Shown here piece by piece: positions 49,607-57,817 of a stretch of 64,000 nucleotides of DNA. Under the pieces are notes generated by a model that saw only the letters and a program-made list of their open reading frames with translations, was not told the DNA's origin and ran no database searches. How positions within the stretch are numbered: the stretch's first letter is position 1; the number at the start of each line of letters is the position of its first letter. This DNA is from Motiliproteus coralliicola. Lineage in GTDB: Bacteria > Pseudomonadota > Gammaproteobacteria > Pseudomonadales > Balneatricaceae. Where the stretch lies: NCBI RefSeq assembly GCF_003345655.1, contig NZ_QQOH01000001.1, forward strand, positions 1,364,001 through 1,428,000, given 5' to 3'. The position numbers were made by a program, and so were the translations under genes.

Positions 49607-50052
49607 GTAAATGGCACCAACGCTACATCGACCTAGCCCATACAGTCGCCTCATGGTCCAAAGACCCCTCGACAAAAGTTGGCGCTGTCATCGTCAGCCC
49701 TAACCGAGAAGTCTTGTCCACAGGCTATAACGGCTTTCCACGGGGCATGATTGACCGCCCGGACTGGTACGCCGACCGTGAATTCAAACACAAGCACGTA
49801 GTCCACGCCGAGGCTAACGCGATCCTTAATGCCGCACGCTACGGAGTGCGCCTTCAAGGCTGCACACTCTACGTAACACACCCTCCCTGCCCCAGCTGTG
49901 CTCGTACCATCGCCCAGGCTGGCATCGAGTTTGTTGTCTACGACATCCCCACTGACGAAGGATTCAAAGAACGATGGCCACTACAAACCATGAAAGAAGC
50001 GTTCACCCTGTACAACCTGCAAACCAGCGAGCTAACGCCATTGAGTCTCTAA
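49603..50052 (+). CDS. dCMP deaminase
   Basis: 149 residues. Zinc ligands VVHAEANAI (His, catalytic Glu) and PPCPSCARTI (two Cys), with STGYNGFPRGM typical of deoxycytidylate deaminases, which make dUMP for thymidylate synthesis. Coupled (ATGA) to the MazG-like gene, so the pair manages nucleotide pools during replication. No thymidylate synthase was seen in the window. Confidence 0.92.
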   Translation: MSKWHQRYIDLAHTVASWSKDPSTKVGAVIVSPNREVLSTGYNGFPRGMIDRPDWYADREFKHKHVVHAEANAILNAARYGVRLQGCTLYVTHPPCPSCARTIAQAGIEFVVYDIPTDEGFKERWPLQTMKEAFTLYNLQTSELTPLSL

Positions 50053-50219
50053 AGCAGGTAGCAGGTTACTTCGAAAAGCGGGCAAATGAGCACCGCCGAC
50101 TTGCTGACTGCTGGACGTTCAACCTGGCACAAAGCCAACTCCACAATGCGTCCGCTGCCGCCTTTGACATCGCCCAGGTACGCATCGTCGAAGAATTGGA
50201 AAAACTAGGTGCCAACTAA
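49974..50219 (+). CDS. Hypothetical protein overlapping dCMP deaminase
   Basis: 81 residues, overlapping the deaminase by 79 nt in another frame. The part after the overlap (SLKQVAGYFEKRANEHRRLADCW...) has good helical amphipathicity and no internal start, so the long overlap seems real. Ends at the operator site. Function unknown. Confidence 0.5.
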   Translation: MATTNHERSVHPVQPANQRANAIESLKQVAGYFEKRANEHRRLADCWTFNLAQSQLHNASAAAFDIAQVRIVEELEKLGAN

Positions 50220-50220
50220 A

Positions 50221-50237
50221 TATTAGCAGTGCTAATA
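50221..50237. promoter_or_regulatory. 17-bp palindromic operator, site 15 (TATTAGCAGTGCTAATA)
   Basis: Perfect palindrome directly after the stop of 49974-50219. TATTCT follows at the +15 offset as a possible -10; the -35 is poor. Upstream of the zinc-ribbon and primase-helicase genes. Confidence 0.9.
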
Positions 50238-50277
50238 TTCTACCCCGCACGATTAACCAGACTCACCGGGACAATCA

Positions 50278-50481
50278 ATGTCGAGAGATTTTGCTGATCA
50301 AGCATCCGACCTTACTGAATTCCTAACAGGTATCGCACTACAAAACGCTAAAGGAGCAGCGAATCGTCTACGGCCAACAGGATATTGCCACAACTGCGAT
50401 GAACCACTAGGAGGGGAGCCCTACTTCTGCGACGGCGATTGTCGCGACGACTGGGAAAAACGCGAACGCAACCGGAAGTAA
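50278..50481 (+). CDS. Zinc-finger protein, 67 aa
   Basis: Helical N-terminus, then GYCHNCDEPLGGEPYFCDGDCRDDWEKRER: a C-x2-C...C-x3-C zinc motif like those of TraR/DksA-type or other small phage zinc proteins, followed by basic residues. It precedes the primase-helicase gene by 2 nt and may assist it or regulate transcription. Confidence 0.6.
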   Translation: MSRDFADQASDLTEFLTGIALQNAKGAANRLRPTGYCHNCDEPLGGEPYFCDGDCRDDWEKRERNRK

Positions 50482-50483
50482 CT

Positions 50484-53060
50484 ATGGCCATCCCACTGAC
50501 ATTCCTCGAAGCCTCCAGTGGCAAGCCAATGGCGAAGACCTTCCGGCAACAGGAAACCCTCAGTTACCCGCTGGTTAAGAATGTCACCAGCCACCACTAC
50601 GAAACAGAAGCAACGCTCGACGGAATCCGCGAGCGTTTTTCTCTGATCAAACAACACGCGGGCTTAAACCACTGCATGTTGAAAGGGCCGCTTACCCGTC
50701 AGTTAAGCAACGAGAGTCGCAAAGGCACCAGCGACAGTAACGCACCAAGTCAAACGCTCGTTATCGACCTGGATGGACTGTCCACCACCGGATTGGATCT
50801 GCCGATCCCCGACCAGTTCACAGGTAATGCGCTAAAGGATCTTGCTGAAAAGCTAATCCAGTATCTACCTGAAGTGCTCCACAACACGACGTATATCGTC
50901 CACGCCTCCAGTTCACTGGGGCGCAAGGCGCATGAGATCAGCCTGCACCTTGAGTTCATGCTGGCTCAACCCGTTAAACCTGCAGCACTGAAGTTGTGGC
51001 TAAAGGGGCAAAACTTCAGCTGCGAAGCCCTAAAAGATCGCCTGTCACTGACACGTTCTGGCATGAACTTGCATTGGCTGATCGACCCAAGCTTGGCCGA
51101 CAACAGCCGCATCATCTATATCGCACCGCCGATTTTCGAAGGCGTCGACGACCCCTTCAGCGATGACGATGCACGCTGGCAGCTGATCGAAAAAGAAGCA
51201 CATAGCGTTGATATTCTGGCCCAAGCAGCCAGCCTACTCCCAGCAGGCATTAATGCTTTGCGGCAGGAGCGTTTGAACGCGCTGCGAAAAGCCATCGGTC
51301 TGAAGAAGCACAACCCGAAAACCCGGATGCTACTCGATGAAGGCCGACGCGTTTCCGTCATCCAGAACCCCGATGAAATGACCATCGAGCTTCACCGGGT
51401 TGACGGCGAGTATGCAATTTTTGATGTTAACGGCGGCGACAGCCACAGCTACTGGTGTCGGCTAAGTAACCCAGAAATCATCTACAACTTCAAAGGTGAA
51501 GAGCCTTTCGAGTTCGCCAAGGCTGATCCACAGTCCTATCAGAACTTCATGGAGCAGTTCGGCGGCGAAGTCATCAAACGGCAAGACCTGATCCCAATGG
51601 TTGTTCGTGACATCAACACGGATACCCATTTTTGCTTCATGTATGACCAGCCCGAAGATCGAGTGACCCTTGATCCCGAAGGCAACAGCTCGTTGAAAAC
51701 CATCCAGCGGGCCAACATCGAAGACTTCTTGGCAGAGCACGGCAAACCCGTCCCCGATCCAATGCCTCAATGGCACCTGGTCTTCCGGCCCCAGAACACT
51801 CAGGTGATGCAATTTCAGGAGAAGGTTCTAAACACCTACACCGCCCCAGACCACATTCGTAATCCACAAAATCTGCTATCAGATCACTGCGGGATCACCT
51901 ACAAGGTCGGACACGAATGCCGTGATATTCGAGCCAACATGCAACTGCTGGCGCCTACCTGCCACAAACTACTTTGGCACGTACTAGGCCAAGATACCGC
52001 AAGCTATAACCACTTCATCAATTGGCTCGCTTTTGTGATCCAGAACCGGGATATCAGCGGCACAGCCTGGATTCTCTCGGGAACCCAAGGCACCGGTAAA
52101 GGCATTCTACAAAGCCAAGTGCTGAATCCGCTCATCGGCAAGGCATACCACCGCCACGTGACGATGGATAACCTCGAAGATCGGTTCAACAGCAACATGG
52201 CTCGAACACTGATGTATACCGTGGACGAGTTCCGGCTAGGCGACTCACGTGAGGCTAATCACCTCATCGATCGCATTAAGAATTACATCACGGAAGGCCA
52301 CGGGGAACTACGAGGAATGCACCGTGAAGCGCAGACCCAACGGATCTACGCCAACTGGTTATTCTTCTCAAACCACTCTGATGTTATGCCAATACCCGAT
52401 GGGGACCGACGCATGAACGTAGCCGAGCCCCAACGAAGAAAACTGATGGACGTTCACCCAGAACTCCAAAACGAAATCCACCAACTCGAAGCAGAGATCG
52501 GCACCCTAGCCGCTTTCCTACTGAACTTTAACGTCAACGAACTCGCTGCACGCAACCCGCTTGAGAACGACGCCAAACAACGGATGAAAGTCGCATCACT
52601 CAACACCTCAGAGCAGTTCTGCTATGCCCTGCGTACCGGTGATTTCGACTATTTCGCTGAGCATGCTCTGAAGAAGACCGAAACGGTAACCGACACCAAT
52701 CAGGTTATTCATCTGCATTCAGCAAAAGAGATCATCAGCACCTGGGCTGCCAGCGTTGAATTGGAAACAGCCTGTAACGTATCCATCGACGAAGCCTTCC
52801 GCGTCTGGCAAGCGCTTAATTCGGAACGCAGCAACAACATCAACAAGTTCCGAACCATGCTGGCTCGCAACGACGTTGACATCCAACAAACCAATATCGA
52901 AGGCCGCCCAGTAAGCATCATCACTGTGATCTGGAAGCCTCAAGACAGCGATATTACTCGGCTTAAAGACTCTGGACTGGTCGACAGCCTGTCGGGGGCA
53001 ACACCTCCGGCTACGACCACCGGAGGTATGTCATGGCTTCACAAAAAGCCAGTTCACTAA
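50484..53060 (+). CDS. Primase-helicase (AEP-like N-terminus, DUF5906-type helicase)
   Basis: 858 residues from the ATG at 50484. The N-terminal part has LVIDLDGLSTTG (hhhDxD-like), EISLHLEF and MNLHWLIDPS, consistent with an archaeo-eukaryotic primase-type catalytic set. The middle is unassigned. The C-terminal helicase has Walker A SGTQGTGKGIL (about 532-542), DNLEDRFNSNMARTLMYTVDEFR (Walker B) and NWLFFSNHSDVMPIPDGDRR, as in the NrS-1 / DUF5906 SF3-like group. The protein would prime and unwind for the phage polymerase. It follows operator site 15. Confidence 0.85.
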   Translation: MAIPLTFLEASSGKPMAKTFRQQETLSYPLVKNVTSHHYETEATLDGIRERFSLIKQHAGLNHCMLKGPLTRQLSNESRKGTSDSNAPSQTLVIDLDGLSTTGLDLPIPDQFTGNALKDLAEKLIQYLPEVLHNTTYIVHASSSLGRKAHEISLHLEFMLAQPVKPAALKLWLKGQNFSCEALKDRLSLTRSGMNLHWLIDPSLADNSRIIYIAPPIFEGVDDPFSDDDARWQLIEKEAHSVDILAQAASLLPAGINALRQERLNALRKAIGLKKHNPKTRMLLDEGRRVSVIQNPDEMTIELHRVDGEYAIFDVNGGDSHSYWCRLSNPEIIYNFKGEEPFEFAKADPQSYQNFMEQFGGEVIKRQDLIPMVVRDINTDTHFCFMYDQPEDRVTLDPEGNSSLKTIQRANIEDFLAEHGKPVPDPMPQWHLVFRPQNTQVMQFQEKVLNTYTAPDHIRNPQNLLSDHCGITYKVGHECRDIRANMQLLAPTCHKLLWHVLGQDTASYNHFINWLAFVIQNRDISGTAWILSGTQGTGKGILQSQVLNPLIGKAYHRHVTMDNLEDRFNSNMARTLMYTVDEFRLGDSREANHLIDRIKNYITEGHGELRGMHREAQTQRIYANWLFFSNHSDVMPIPDGDRRMNVAEPQRRKLMDVHPELQNEIHQLEAEIGTLAAFLLNFNVNELAARNPLENDAKQRMKVASLNTSEQFCYALRTGDFDYFAEHALKKTETVTDTNQVIHLHSAKEIISTWAASVELETACNVSIDEAFRVWQALNSERSNNINKFRTMLARNDVDIQQTNIEGRPVSIITVIWKPQDSDITRLKDSGLVDSLSGATPPATTTGGMSWLHKKPVH

Positions 53061-53248
53061 CCCTGAAACTCCCCGAGATGCTGCATGTGGCTCGTAATGA
53101 CCCACAAGCAGCGCACCTCGTTTACTTAATCGACTTCGTCACCTTGCAGCTGCAAACCGCTGTTAACGAAGCCAAAGACTTTAACGATCTAAAGCGCCGG
53201 ATCGACATCATTCACAACTCACTGGCCCAGACCCCGGAGTGCCACTAA
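53033..53248 (+). CDS. Hypothetical helical protein, 71 aa
   Basis: MASQKASSLTLKLPEMLHVARND... followed by a helical body (VYLIDFVTLQLQTAVNEAKDFNDLKRRIDIIH). Overlaps the primase-helicase by 28 nt, and its TAA overlaps the next ATG. No motif recognised. Confidence 0.55.
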   Translation: MASQKASSLTLKLPEMLHVARNDPQAAHLVYLIDFVTLQLQTAVNEAKDFNDLKRRIDIIHNSLAQTPECH

Positions 53249-54105
53249 TGAGCAAAGCGTTCGATCCAAGCCGGTTCAATGCGGCCCCCATCAACCCCGT
53301 GCGGACAGACGACAAAGTAGCTTTTGACCCGGCAAAGACCTTGCAACGGATCAAAACAGCCAAAGAGGAAAAAGTCAGTGAAGAAGTAGCACTACTGGAC
53401 CGCCCCATCGGCCAAATCAAAGCATGGTCATTCTCGTCGCTAATGAAGTTCGAGGACTGCCCCTATTCAATCTTCTTGAAACAAGTCGAGAAATGCCCAG
53501 ATCCCAGCGGTCCTGCTGCAGAACGAGGTTCGCGGATTCACACCTCCATCGAGGATTACATCCAGGGCCTCAGCGCAGAACTAGACCCCGAGATCAAACA
53601 CTTCCATAAGCTGATCGATCAGCTACGCGACCTCTACGCCGAAGGAAGCGTCGAAATCGAACAGGACTGGGCGTTTAACCGCACCTGGGAGATCACCGGT
53701 TGGCGCGATAAAGACTGCTGGGAACGGACCAAACTGGACGCCTTCATCCATGAGTCCGAAACCAGTGCTTGGATTATCGACTGGAAAACAGGACGGAAGT
53801 ACGGCAACGAAATGAAGCACGGTCAGCAGCTCCAGCTGTATGCCATCGCTGCATTCCTCCGCTACCCAGACCTCGAATTTATCAAAGCCGAAATGCGCTA
53901 CCTCGATAAAAACGAAGAGCTAAGCGCGACCTACACCAAAGATCAGGCAATGCGCTTTTTAAAACGCTGGACCATCCGTGGCAACACCATGACCACGGCC
54001 ACCACGTTCCCAGCCAAACCCAGCCGCCATAACTGCCGTTGGTGCCCACATAAAACTACCCAAGAAGGCTTTGATAAACCGGCCTGTGATTTCTTCGAGG
54101 AGTAA
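53248..54105 (+). CDS. PD-(D/E)XK nuclease, RecB/Cas4-like, with Fe-S-type cysteines
   Basis: 285 residues. AWSFSSLMKFEDCPYSIFLKQVEKC at the start, LDAFIHESETSAWIIDWKTGRKYG (Asp ... DWK, the D-(D/E)XK core) and HGQQLQLYAIAAF (Q motif). Cysteines near both ends (EDCPY; CRWCPHK...PACDF) follow the pattern of Cas4/AddB-like iron-sulfur nucleases. Likely recombination or DNA-end processing with the helicase at 54507. Confidence 0.85.
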   Translation: MSKAFDPSRFNAAPINPVRTDDKVAFDPAKTLQRIKTAKEEKVSEEVALLDRPIGQIKAWSFSSLMKFEDCPYSIFLKQVEKCPDPSGPAAERGSRIHTSIEDYIQGLSAELDPEIKHFHKLIDQLRDLYAEGSVEIEQDWAFNRTWEITGWRDKDCWERTKLDAFIHESETSAWIIDWKTGRKYGNEMKHGQQLQLYAIAAFLRYPDLEFIKAEMRYLDKNEELSATYTKDQAMRFLKRWTIRGNTMTTATTFPAKPSRHNCRWCPHKTTQEGFDKPACDFFEE

Positions 54106-54107
54106 GC

Positions 54108-54164
54108 ATGGAGATTTTCTCGCTACTGCTGTTTTTTCTTGGGCTCGATAACGACGAGGAGTAA
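54108..54164 (+). CDS. Tiny hydrophobic ORF, 18 aa
   Basis: MEIFSLLLFFLGLDNDEE, preceded by GAGGAGTAAGC. Ends 3 nt before the next ATG. Could be a translated membrane peptide; too short to judge. Confidence 0.3.
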   Translation: MEIFSLLLFFLGLDNDEE

Positions 54165-54167
54165 GTC

Positions 54168-54503
54168 ATGCGTTATTCAGAAGCAGAACTCTACACCTTT
54201 CTCATCTCCCACTTGCGCGAACTGCCCAACGGTTGGGGGGACGTAACCCAAATCGACCCAAACCAGATGTTCGACGGTTACTTTGAGTTGGATGCGGTGG
54301 CCGTTGATGCTGGCGGTAACTGCGCGAGCTACAACCTACATTACCCGACAGAAATTCTCTTCGGAGATGTCGAAGAAATCGTCTTTACCATCTATGCCCA
54401 CTGCGCCGAAGGCGGACGCCAAGCGCTGCATGACTTCAGAAAACAGTCCGCAGCAAAACGATGCTACGACGCCCTCACCAAAAAATTCCCCGCAGAGGGC
54501 TAA
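54168..54503 (+). CDS. Hypothetical protein, 111 aa
   Basis: Acidic, mixed alpha/beta (LYTFLISHLRELPNGWGDVTQIDPNQMFDGYFELDAVAVDAGGN). Between nuclease and helicase genes with strong ribosome site GAGGAGTAAGTC. No domain recognised. Confidence 0.55.
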   Translation: MRYSEAELYTFLISHLRELPNGWGDVTQIDPNQMFDGYFELDAVAVDAGGNCASYNLHYPTEILFGDVEEIVFTIYAHCAEGGRQALHDFRKQSAAKRCYDALTKKFPAEG

Positions 54504-54506
54504 GCG

Positions 54507-55886
54507 ATGCTACCACCACTCTACAAACACCAAGAGTTCACTGCCGATTTCATCGCTAACAATCCCCGCGTGCTGATCACTTCTGATCCAGGAACCGGTA
54601 AAACTCGCTCGGTGCTCGAAGGGTTTAAACGACTGCGCGCAGCAAAAGGCATTCGACGGATGCTAGTTCTGGCTCCACTCTCGATCCTACGCGCGGCATG
54701 GGGAGACGACATTCTTCGCTGGACCCCCACCCTAAGCTGGGGAATCTCCACTGCCGGATCAGACAAAAAACGCCTCAGTGCTTTTGAGTCCGACTGCGAT
54801 GTCGTCATTACAAACCATGATGCAGTGAAGTGGCTCGACAAAAACCGGCACGTATTAAACGAATTCGACGTTATCTGTACCGACGAGTCAACCGCGTTCA
54901 AGAACCCCACAAGCCAACGCTCAAAGGCAATGGCACGAATTGCCGATCTGTTTGAGCACCGCATCACCATGAGCGGTACGCCAAACCCGAGAACCGTCCT
55001 CGATCTATGGCACCAAGCCCTTATCACTGACGACGGGGAACGCCTTGGCAAACTGTTTTGGGAGTTCCGCTCTCAAGTCTGCACACCAATTAAGGTGGCA
55101 GCCGCTGCCAACGCCGTGCAATGGATCGACCGCCCCGGCGCCACAGAAATCGTTGCCGACAAACTACGCGATATCACTGTTCGTTTCCGGTTAAACGACT
55201 GCATCGATATGCCGGAAAACACCATCCGCTCGATCTATACCGATCTGCCACCGAAGAACATGGCCCAATACAAACAGCTGGAAAAAGAATCGGTGATCAT
55301 GGCTGATAGCGGCGATTATATTAACGCGGTCCATGCCGGTGCCAGAGTCCAGAAACTATTGCAGCTGTGCTCCGGTGCGATCTACGACGAAACCGGTCTA
55401 AGCCACCAGTTCCAGCAAGAACGCTATCAACTTGTGCTCGACCTCGTAATGGAGCGCGACCACTCGGTCGTAGCGTTCCTGTGGCGGCACCAACGAGAAG
55501 CACTCTGCAAACTCGCCGATAAAGCGGGAATCAAATACGCAGTAATCGATGGTTCAACGCCAACAGATGCCCGCACCCTAGCAGTTCAAGCCTTCCAACG
55601 AGGCGAACTACAAACCATTTTTGCTCACCCGCAATCAGCAGGCCACGGACTAACGCTCACTAAAGGCTGTGCCACAATCTGGGCATCGCCGACATACAAC
55701 TTAGAGCACTACGAACAATTCAACGCCCGCATTAACCGCGCAGGCCAAACTCGTAAAACAGAAACCATCCACATCGCCGCCCGAGGTACTTGGGAAGAAA
55801 AGGTCTACGAAAAACTCGAAGCCAAACAGGTTTCAATGCGTGACCTGCTTCACATCTTTGCCGAAGGCACCCAAGACGCAGCATAA
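54507..55886 (+). CDS. SNF2/SF2 helicase-like ATPase
   Basis: 459 residues. Motif I ITSDPGTGKTRSV (about 25-37), motif Ia LAPLSILRAAW, motif II VICTDESTAFKN (DEST), motif III MSGTPNPR, then a second RecA lobe with VAFLWRHQREAL, FAHPQSAGHGLTL and motif VI NARINRAGQTRKTETIHI. This is a compact SNF2-like domain as found in many phages, used in replication fork or recombination work. Its stop is followed by a short acidic protein gene. Confidence 0.9.
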   Translation: MLPPLYKHQEFTADFIANNPRVLITSDPGTGKTRSVLEGFKRLRAAKGIRRMLVLAPLSILRAAWGDDILRWTPTLSWGISTAGSDKKRLSAFESDCDVVITNHDAVKWLDKNRHVLNEFDVICTDESTAFKNPTSQRSKAMARIADLFEHRITMSGTPNPRTVLDLWHQALITDDGERLGKLFWEFRSQVCTPIKVAAAANAVQWIDRPGATEIVADKLRDITVRFRLNDCIDMPENTIRSIYTDLPPKNMAQYKQLEKESVIMADSGDYINAVHAGARVQKLLQLCSGAIYDETGLSHQFQQERYQLVLDLVMERDHSVVAFLWRHQREALCKLADKAGIKYAVIDGSTPTDARTLAVQAFQRGELQTIFAHPQSAGHGLTLTKGCATIWASPTYNLEHYEQFNARINRAGQTRKTETIHIAARGTWEEKVYEKLEAKQVSMRDLLHIFAEGTQDAA

Positions 55887-55895
55887 GGAGCCAGC

Positions 55896-56279
55896 ATGAG
55901 CTTTGAGGAAATGAACCTAGGCGATCTGATCGCCGCCGCCCACGACATCCGTGAGCAAAAACGCGCCCTAGATAAAGCCAGTAAAGAGCTGGGAAAAGAA
56001 TTCGACGAAATGGGCATCGCCCTCGTTAAGAAACTTGATGAACAGGGCGTCGATAAAACGACCGTAAACGGCATCGCCATCTCTGTTTCAGAGCAAGAAA
56101 TGCCCCAAGTATCCGACTGGGAAGCCTTGGGCGAATACATCATCAGCAAACGATTCCTACACCTCCTGCAGCGCCGTGTGTCCGCAACAGCGTTCCGCGA
56201 ACTACTGCAGGCTGGGGAAAACGTACCGGGAGTGGACACCTGGACAAAACGTGGTGTGAACATGCGTGCCACGCATTAA
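55896..56279 (+). CDS. Hypothetical phage protein, 127 aa
   Basis: MSFEEMNLGDLIAAAHDIREQKRALDKASKELGKEFDE..., a coiled coil followed by a beta-containing part (VSEQEMPQVSDWEALGEYIIS) and a C-terminal NVPGVDTWTKRGVNMRA that recurs in small podovirus replication proteins. Ribosome site AAGGAGCCAGC. Role unknown, possibly DNA binding. Confidence 0.6.
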   Translation: MSFEEMNLGDLIAAAHDIREQKRALDKASKELGKEFDEMGIALVKKLDEQGVDKTTVNGIAISVSEQEMPQVSDWEALGEYIISKRFLHLLQRRVSATAFRELLQAGENVPGVDTWTKRGVNMRATH

Positions 56280-56281
56280 AT

Positions 56282-56314
56282 TATTAGCATAGCTTATTAT
56301 TAGCACAGCTGATA
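56282..56314. promoter_or_regulatory. Two tandem 17-bp operators, sites 16 and 17 (TATTAGCATAGCTTATT, TATTAGCACAGCTGATA)
   Basis: The sites at 56282-56298 and 56298-56314 share one base, like the pair at 32817-32850. TATACT (56313-56318) is a good -10 at the +15 offset of the second site. The promoter would serve 56357-57040. Confidence 0.85.
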
Positions 56315-56356
56315 TACTCTTTAATCTTGCCCTGAAGGGCCTTATAGGTAATAAAA

Positions 56357-57040
56357 ATGTCCAAAAGCATCGTAGCCTTTTCTAAAGACAACAACGTCCC
56401 TGCACACCTCCGCACTGGCAGCAGCCTGGGTAATGAAAACGTCACCGCCGACAATCTGAAAATCCCCCGTCTGGATCTGATCCAGCAGCTGTCCCCGCAG
56501 TGTATCAAAAGCAATCCGAAATACATCGAAGGCGCCGAAACTGGCCTGATCTTCGACAACCTGACCAACGAGCTGTATGAAAACGTCTTCGTCGTAAACC
56601 TGATGTTTGAAGAGCACTTCAGTGTCTTCAAGAAACGTAGTCTAGGCGGCGGTTTCGAAGGCAACTTCGAAACGGAAGAAGCAGCCCGCCAGCACCTAGA
56701 GTCTAAGGGGCTGGAACTGGCGCAGTACGACATCAGCAAAACAGGCGTCCACAAATGCCTGATGCTCGACGATAAAGGCGTACCGAAACAGCCAGTGCTG
56801 CTCTACATGAACGGCTCAAAGCTGCCTGTTTCCGATCAGTGGAACACCCTGATCCGCCTAAAAGGTGAAGGCACTGACCGTTTCGCTACTGCCTGGGTGC
56901 TGTCGTCCCAAGAAGCGGTCAACAAACAAAACCAGCCGTACCAAAACTGGAAAGTTGATTTTGCGGGCTTCGTAAATGAAGACCTTTATAAAGCGGCAAA
57001 AGACACCTACCTGTCATTAACCGGCCAACGTGGCCAGTAA
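56357..57040 (+). CDS. Conserved phage protein, possibly ssDNA-binding
   Basis: 227 residues: ENVTADNLKIPRLDLIQQLSPQCIKSNPKYIEGAETGLIFDNLTNELYENVFVVNLMFEEHFSVFKK, then SKLPVSDQWNTLIRLKGEGTDRFATAWVLSSQ and YQNWKVDFAGFVNEDLY. This is a widespread podovirus protein near recombination genes, with an OB-like beta-rich body; I recognise the pattern but not a named function. Own operator pair and terminator make it a single-gene transcription unit, as expected for an abundant ssDNA-binding protein. Confidence 0.6.
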   Translation: MSKSIVAFSKDNNVPAHLRTGSSLGNENVTADNLKIPRLDLIQQLSPQCIKSNPKYIEGAETGLIFDNLTNELYENVFVVNLMFEEHFSVFKKRSLGGGFEGNFETEEAARQHLESKGLELAQYDISKTGVHKCLMLDDKGVPKQPVLLYMNGSKLPVSDQWNTLIRLKGEGTDRFATAWVLSSQEAVNKQNQPYQNWKVDFAGFVNEDLYKAAKDTYLSLTGQRGQ

Positions 57041-57057
57041 AAACCTCTATTGATTCC

Positions 57058-57085
57058 AGCCCCTCGAATTGAGGGGCTTCTTTTT
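57058..57085 (+). terminator. Intrinsic terminator ending the replication operon
   Basis: AGCCCCTC - GAATT - GAGGGGCT followed by TCTTTTT. Perfect 8-bp GC-rich stem, 18 nt after the stop of 56357-57040. Confidence 0.92.
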
Positions 57086-57102
57086 ACCCCGAGGAAATCA
57101 CT

Positions 57103-57324
57103 ATGCAAGAAATCCAGGTCACGCAATATCAAACCTCCGACGGCAAAATATTTTCCGATGCCGACGAAGCTACTGGGCATGAAGCGATGATTAAAAACAC
57201 ACCGATTATCGACGCTTTTTTCAAACAAGACGGCCTTCAAGAAATGCGAGAACGAACGGCTAAAACTCTACGCAAGCAACTAGAACAATTCGTTCAATTC
57301 CAGGCGTGCCAAGAAGCCGCCTAG
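57103..57324 (+). CDS. Hypothetical protein, 73 aa
   Basis: MQEIQVTQYQTSDGKIFSDADEATGHEAMIKNTPIIDAFF... a small acidic/helical protein, with ribosome site CCGAGGAAATCACT. It lies between the terminator and the nuclease-repressor genes. A DNA-binding helix is not evident. Confidence 0.55.
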   Translation: MQEIQVTQYQTSDGKIFSDADEATGHEAMIKNTPIIDAFFKQDGLQEMRERTAKTLRKQLEQFVQFQACQEAA

Positions 57325-57399
57325 AAGCTGTATTTATGACCAAATTAGTATTGATTATTGATCCAGTAATAACCGAAGCCAAATAACCGTGGATAAGCC

Positions 57400-57816
57400 T
57401 TGAACGAACATGGTTTTATTCGTAGTATCCATCGTAAGTTGCCGACCTCCGTCTACGCATGGAAGATAAACGACAATTACGCAGGAGGCGTTGCGGATGC
57501 CTATTATTCTGGCAAGGCTGGCGACTGCTGGATTGAATATAAATACTTAACCAAATTACCAATACGGGATAGCTCGAAGGTCACATTTGGGACGTCTACC
57601 CAGCAGAAACTCTGGCTAAAGGCTAGATTCGACGAAGGTAGAGATGTGGCGCTAGTTGTGGGTTCGCAGAACGGCTGCGTGGTGCTAACAGGGGAAGATA
57701 TGGCGCTTGATCATATTAGCAGGGCTGATTTTATTAGCAGAGCTGTTGACAAGCAGGCTGTAATCGACTTTATTATTAATGTAACTACCACACATACCGT
57801 TTCTTCTGGACACTAG
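57400..57816 (+). CDS. PD-(D/E)XK-like nuclease (VRR-NUC / resolvase type), TTG start
   Basis: 138 residues from a TTG at 57400; no ATG is in frame before the conserved part. SVYAWKINDNYAGGVADAYYSGKAGDCWIEYKYLTKLP provides the D ... ExK core, as in VRR-NUC/Holliday-junction nuclease-like small proteins. Located between the replication terminator and the repressor gene. Two operator copies (57714, 57732) lie near its 3' end, so it is part of the repressor control region. Confidence 0.65.
   Translation: MNEHGFIRSIHRKLPTSVYAWKINDNYAGGVADAYYSGKAGDCWIEYKYLTKLPIRDSSKVTFGTSTQQKLWLKARFDEGRDVALVVGSQNGCVVLTGEDMALDHISRADFISRAVDKQAVIDFIINVTTTHTVSSGH
57714..57748. promoter_or_regulatory. Two operators upstream of the repressor, sites 18 and 19 (TATTAGCAGGGCTGATT, TATTAGCAGAGCTGTTG)
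   Basis: Sites at 57714-57730 and 57732-57748, one base apart, in the end of the nuclease gene and 70-100 bp before the repressor ATG. They diverge in the right half. Position suggests autoregulation of the repressor. Confidence 0.7.
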
Positions 57817-57817
57817 G

